Assembly (NCBI RefSeq): GCF_003172935.1
Contig: NZ_QGKS01000258.1
Coordinates: 1 to 64,000, forward strand
Source: Micromonospora sicca
GTDB lineage: Bacteria; Actinomycetota; Actinomycetes; Mycobacteriales; Micromonosporaceae
Direction: 5' to 3'
Length of the DNA: 64,000 nucleotides
The notes beneath the pieces are model-generated. The model was not told the origin of the DNA. It was given only the letters and a program-made list of their open reading frames with translations, and made no database searches. Positions 62,978-64,000 of the stretch are shown here, one piece after another; positions within the stretch are counted from its first letter, which is position 1, and each line of letters opens with the position of its first letter. The position numbers and the translations under genes are program-made.

Positions 62978-63604
62978 TCAGAGGGCGGCGATTGAGGCGG
63001 GAGCTCGTTCTTGCCGAGCCAGCGCACGTATTACGTTCAGGGAACCGTGTCGCCAGACTGCGAGGCTGCTCAGCAGCTTGATTGTCGCTCCGGCCGCTGT
63101 CTCTGGCATCGCTGGCGTGGGCAAGCCGAGACTGACTGCCAGGTCGTCGACATGCACGACCAGCTCCACGACCCGGGTCAGTAGGAAGTCATCGACCTGC
63201 AGACTCCAGTCGCCGAGGTCCACGATTCGGTCCGCCGGTTGTGCCGGCACCATGGCACGTAGGTCGGTCAACGCAGCGTCGACAATGTCCGCCAGCTCTG
63301 TAGCGGTGGTCGACGCGGCTGCCTGCTCGCTGCGGCGGCGGATGCCGACGTTGTCAGCGCTGTCGACGCCTGAAGTTACCCAGGCGTTGCCGGTGAAGTG
63401 CTCCAGCACCGAGATAGCTGATGCTCCTGGCGCTGCGGCAAGGAAGGTCACGGTGTGGGTGACCTGGTTAGCTAGATGACGGGCGAGGCCGCCGGTGGAG
63501 AAGTCGGGCAACGCGCTGGGGGCGGACCATCGCTCGACCAGCAGCGGTTCACGTAGAAGGACCGCAGCGGTCTTAGCGACGTCCAGGAACGCAGGTCGGA
63601 TCAT
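62978..63604 (-). CDS. Maleylpyruvate-isomerase N-terminal (mycothiol-dependent) domain protein
   Basis: A 208-residue DinB-fold protein. FSTGGLARHLANQVTHTVTFLAAAP and LLTRVVELVVHVDDLAVSLGLPTPAMP are the MDMPI_N signatures; the usual metal-binding His residues are at about 36 (ARHLANQ) and 141 (ELVVHVDDLA). Relatives use mycothiol as a cofactor or detoxify reactive compounds in actinobacteria. ATG 63604 is chosen; a GTG three codons upstream is possible and neither has a clear ribosome site. It lies downstream of the broken TetR gene on the same strand, which may once have controlled it. Confidence 0.72.
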   Translation of the reverse strand: MIRPAFLDVAKTAAVLLREPLLVERWSAPSALPDFSTGGLARHLANQVTHTVTFLAAAPGASAISVLEHFTGNAWVTSGVDSADNVGIRRRSEQAAASTTATELADIVDAALTDLRAMVPAQPADRIVDLGDWSLQVDDFLLTRVVELVVHVDDLAVSLGLPTPAMPETAAGATIKLLSSLAVWRHGSLNVIRALARQERAPASIAAL

Positions 63605-63746
63605 CGAGTGCACGTTATACGGGCGCGGCGTCTATCGTCGCCCGTGCTCGCGCGCCTGTGAGGAGCGGATCTTGGTCGGCGTGCACGCACATCGGCATGT
63701 CCGGAAGCCGGCTCGTCGGATACGTCGTCCAGACGCTGTCGTCGTG

Positions 63747-64000
63747 TCAGGACCGGTTGTCGGACGTCCACCCCTGCTGGTGGAGCCTTTCGAACCCGTC
63801 GAGCACAGGTCGACCGCAAACTCGAACTCGAACTGGTCATCGCAGCCGTGGCCCACGACCGACGCTTCGTCATGGCTGGCGGCCATAGCTATCTCCGCGA
63901 TGTGGGGATACCTGCCTGCCATCTCGTCGAACATGGCTTTCTGCATATCCGGGTCGGCGGGTAGCGGTGAGGCGGGAAAGAGTTCCTGAGTGAATCCCCA
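63747..64000 (-). pseudogene. TetR-family regulator C-terminal part, frameshifted and cut by window edge
   Basis: The frame enters from the right edge as WGFTQELFPASPLPADPDMQ, then DEMAGRYPHIAEIAMAA and FEFEFAVDL, the C-terminal ligand domain of TetR_C-type regulators. At about 63804-63809 one G is missing (GACCTGTGCTC where GACCTGGTGCTC keeps the frame); after it the other frame reads VLDGFERLHQQGWTSDNRS and stops at 63747. In this frame the protein would end normally, so the shift is either a lesion or a sequencing error. The DNA-binding N-terminus lies beyond base 64000. Confidence 0.65.

Overview
This is a GC-rich actinobacterial segment, most likely from a Micromonosporaceae-type genome. 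That assignment is inferred from the RepSA-type rep-xis-int module, GC-rich codons, many GTG starts and ATGA/GTGA/TGATG gene overlaps; no rRNA or complete tRNA is present to fix the taxon. I read it as an accretion of genomic islands at a tRNA-Val(CAC) locus. At the left edge sits the end of an actinomycete integrative element (replication initiator, excisionase, tyrosine integrase), followed by a 42-bp 3' fragment of tRNA-Val on the minus strand. To its right lies a site-like module that recurs, always in + orientation, at about 2.7, 6.9 (partial), 30.5, 57.3 and 62.6 kb. The four fuller copies carry the core GTGTGAA (the tRNA anticodon loop) followed by five tandem 10-bp units. These look like attachment sites separating cargo blocks. 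Two intact insertion sequences with target duplications sit at the edges of two of the modules.

Block 1 (about 5-30 kb) carries sugar-acid and acyl-CoA catabolism. A leftward operon encodes a dipeptide/oligopeptide-type ABC importer (SBP-B-C-D-F), an enolase-superfamily dehydratase, a two-subunit TPP decarboxylase, a DapA-like lyase and a uronate dehydrogenase. A CoA-acylating methylmalonate-semialdehyde dehydrogenase lies beyond it. An S15/CocE-type hydrolase is transcribed leftward and an IclR regulator rightward from a shared control region, and a 40-bp part of that region is repeated in front of the importer. Rightward genes follow: class V aminotransferase, AceE-like E1, two acyl-CoA dehydrogenase subunits, CaiB-type CoA transferase, dienoyl-CoA-reductase-like SDR, GarR-like dehydrogenase and a frameshifted FabG-like SDR.

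Block 2 (about 32-56.7 kb) looks like one regulon for a carboxylated, probably nitrogen-containing (hetero)aromatic compound. It has two paralogous NitT-type binding proteins, two permeases and an ATPase; an amidase and an amidohydrolase; a 3-oxoacid CoA transferase; a BCCP + biotin carboxylase + pyruvate-carboxylase-type carboxyltransferase; an IclR regulator and an MFS permease; a UbiD decarboxylase and an alpha/beta hydrolase; a three-subunit molybdenum hydroxylase with CoxG, XdhC and a MobA-like cofactor enzyme; and two paralogous isochorismatase-fold hydrolases. Four 18-bp sites of the form TGTCC-N8-GGACA, one in each of its four major promoter regions, tie the block together. No matching UbiX, acyl-CoA ligase or ring-cleavage dioxygenase is visible.

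Block 3 (57.3-62.6 kb) and the right edge hold small uncharacterised genes (an Imm35/YrhB-like protein, a membrane protein and three hypotheticals), then a mycothiol-dependent-isomerase-like protein and a frameshifted TetR regulator cut by the window end.
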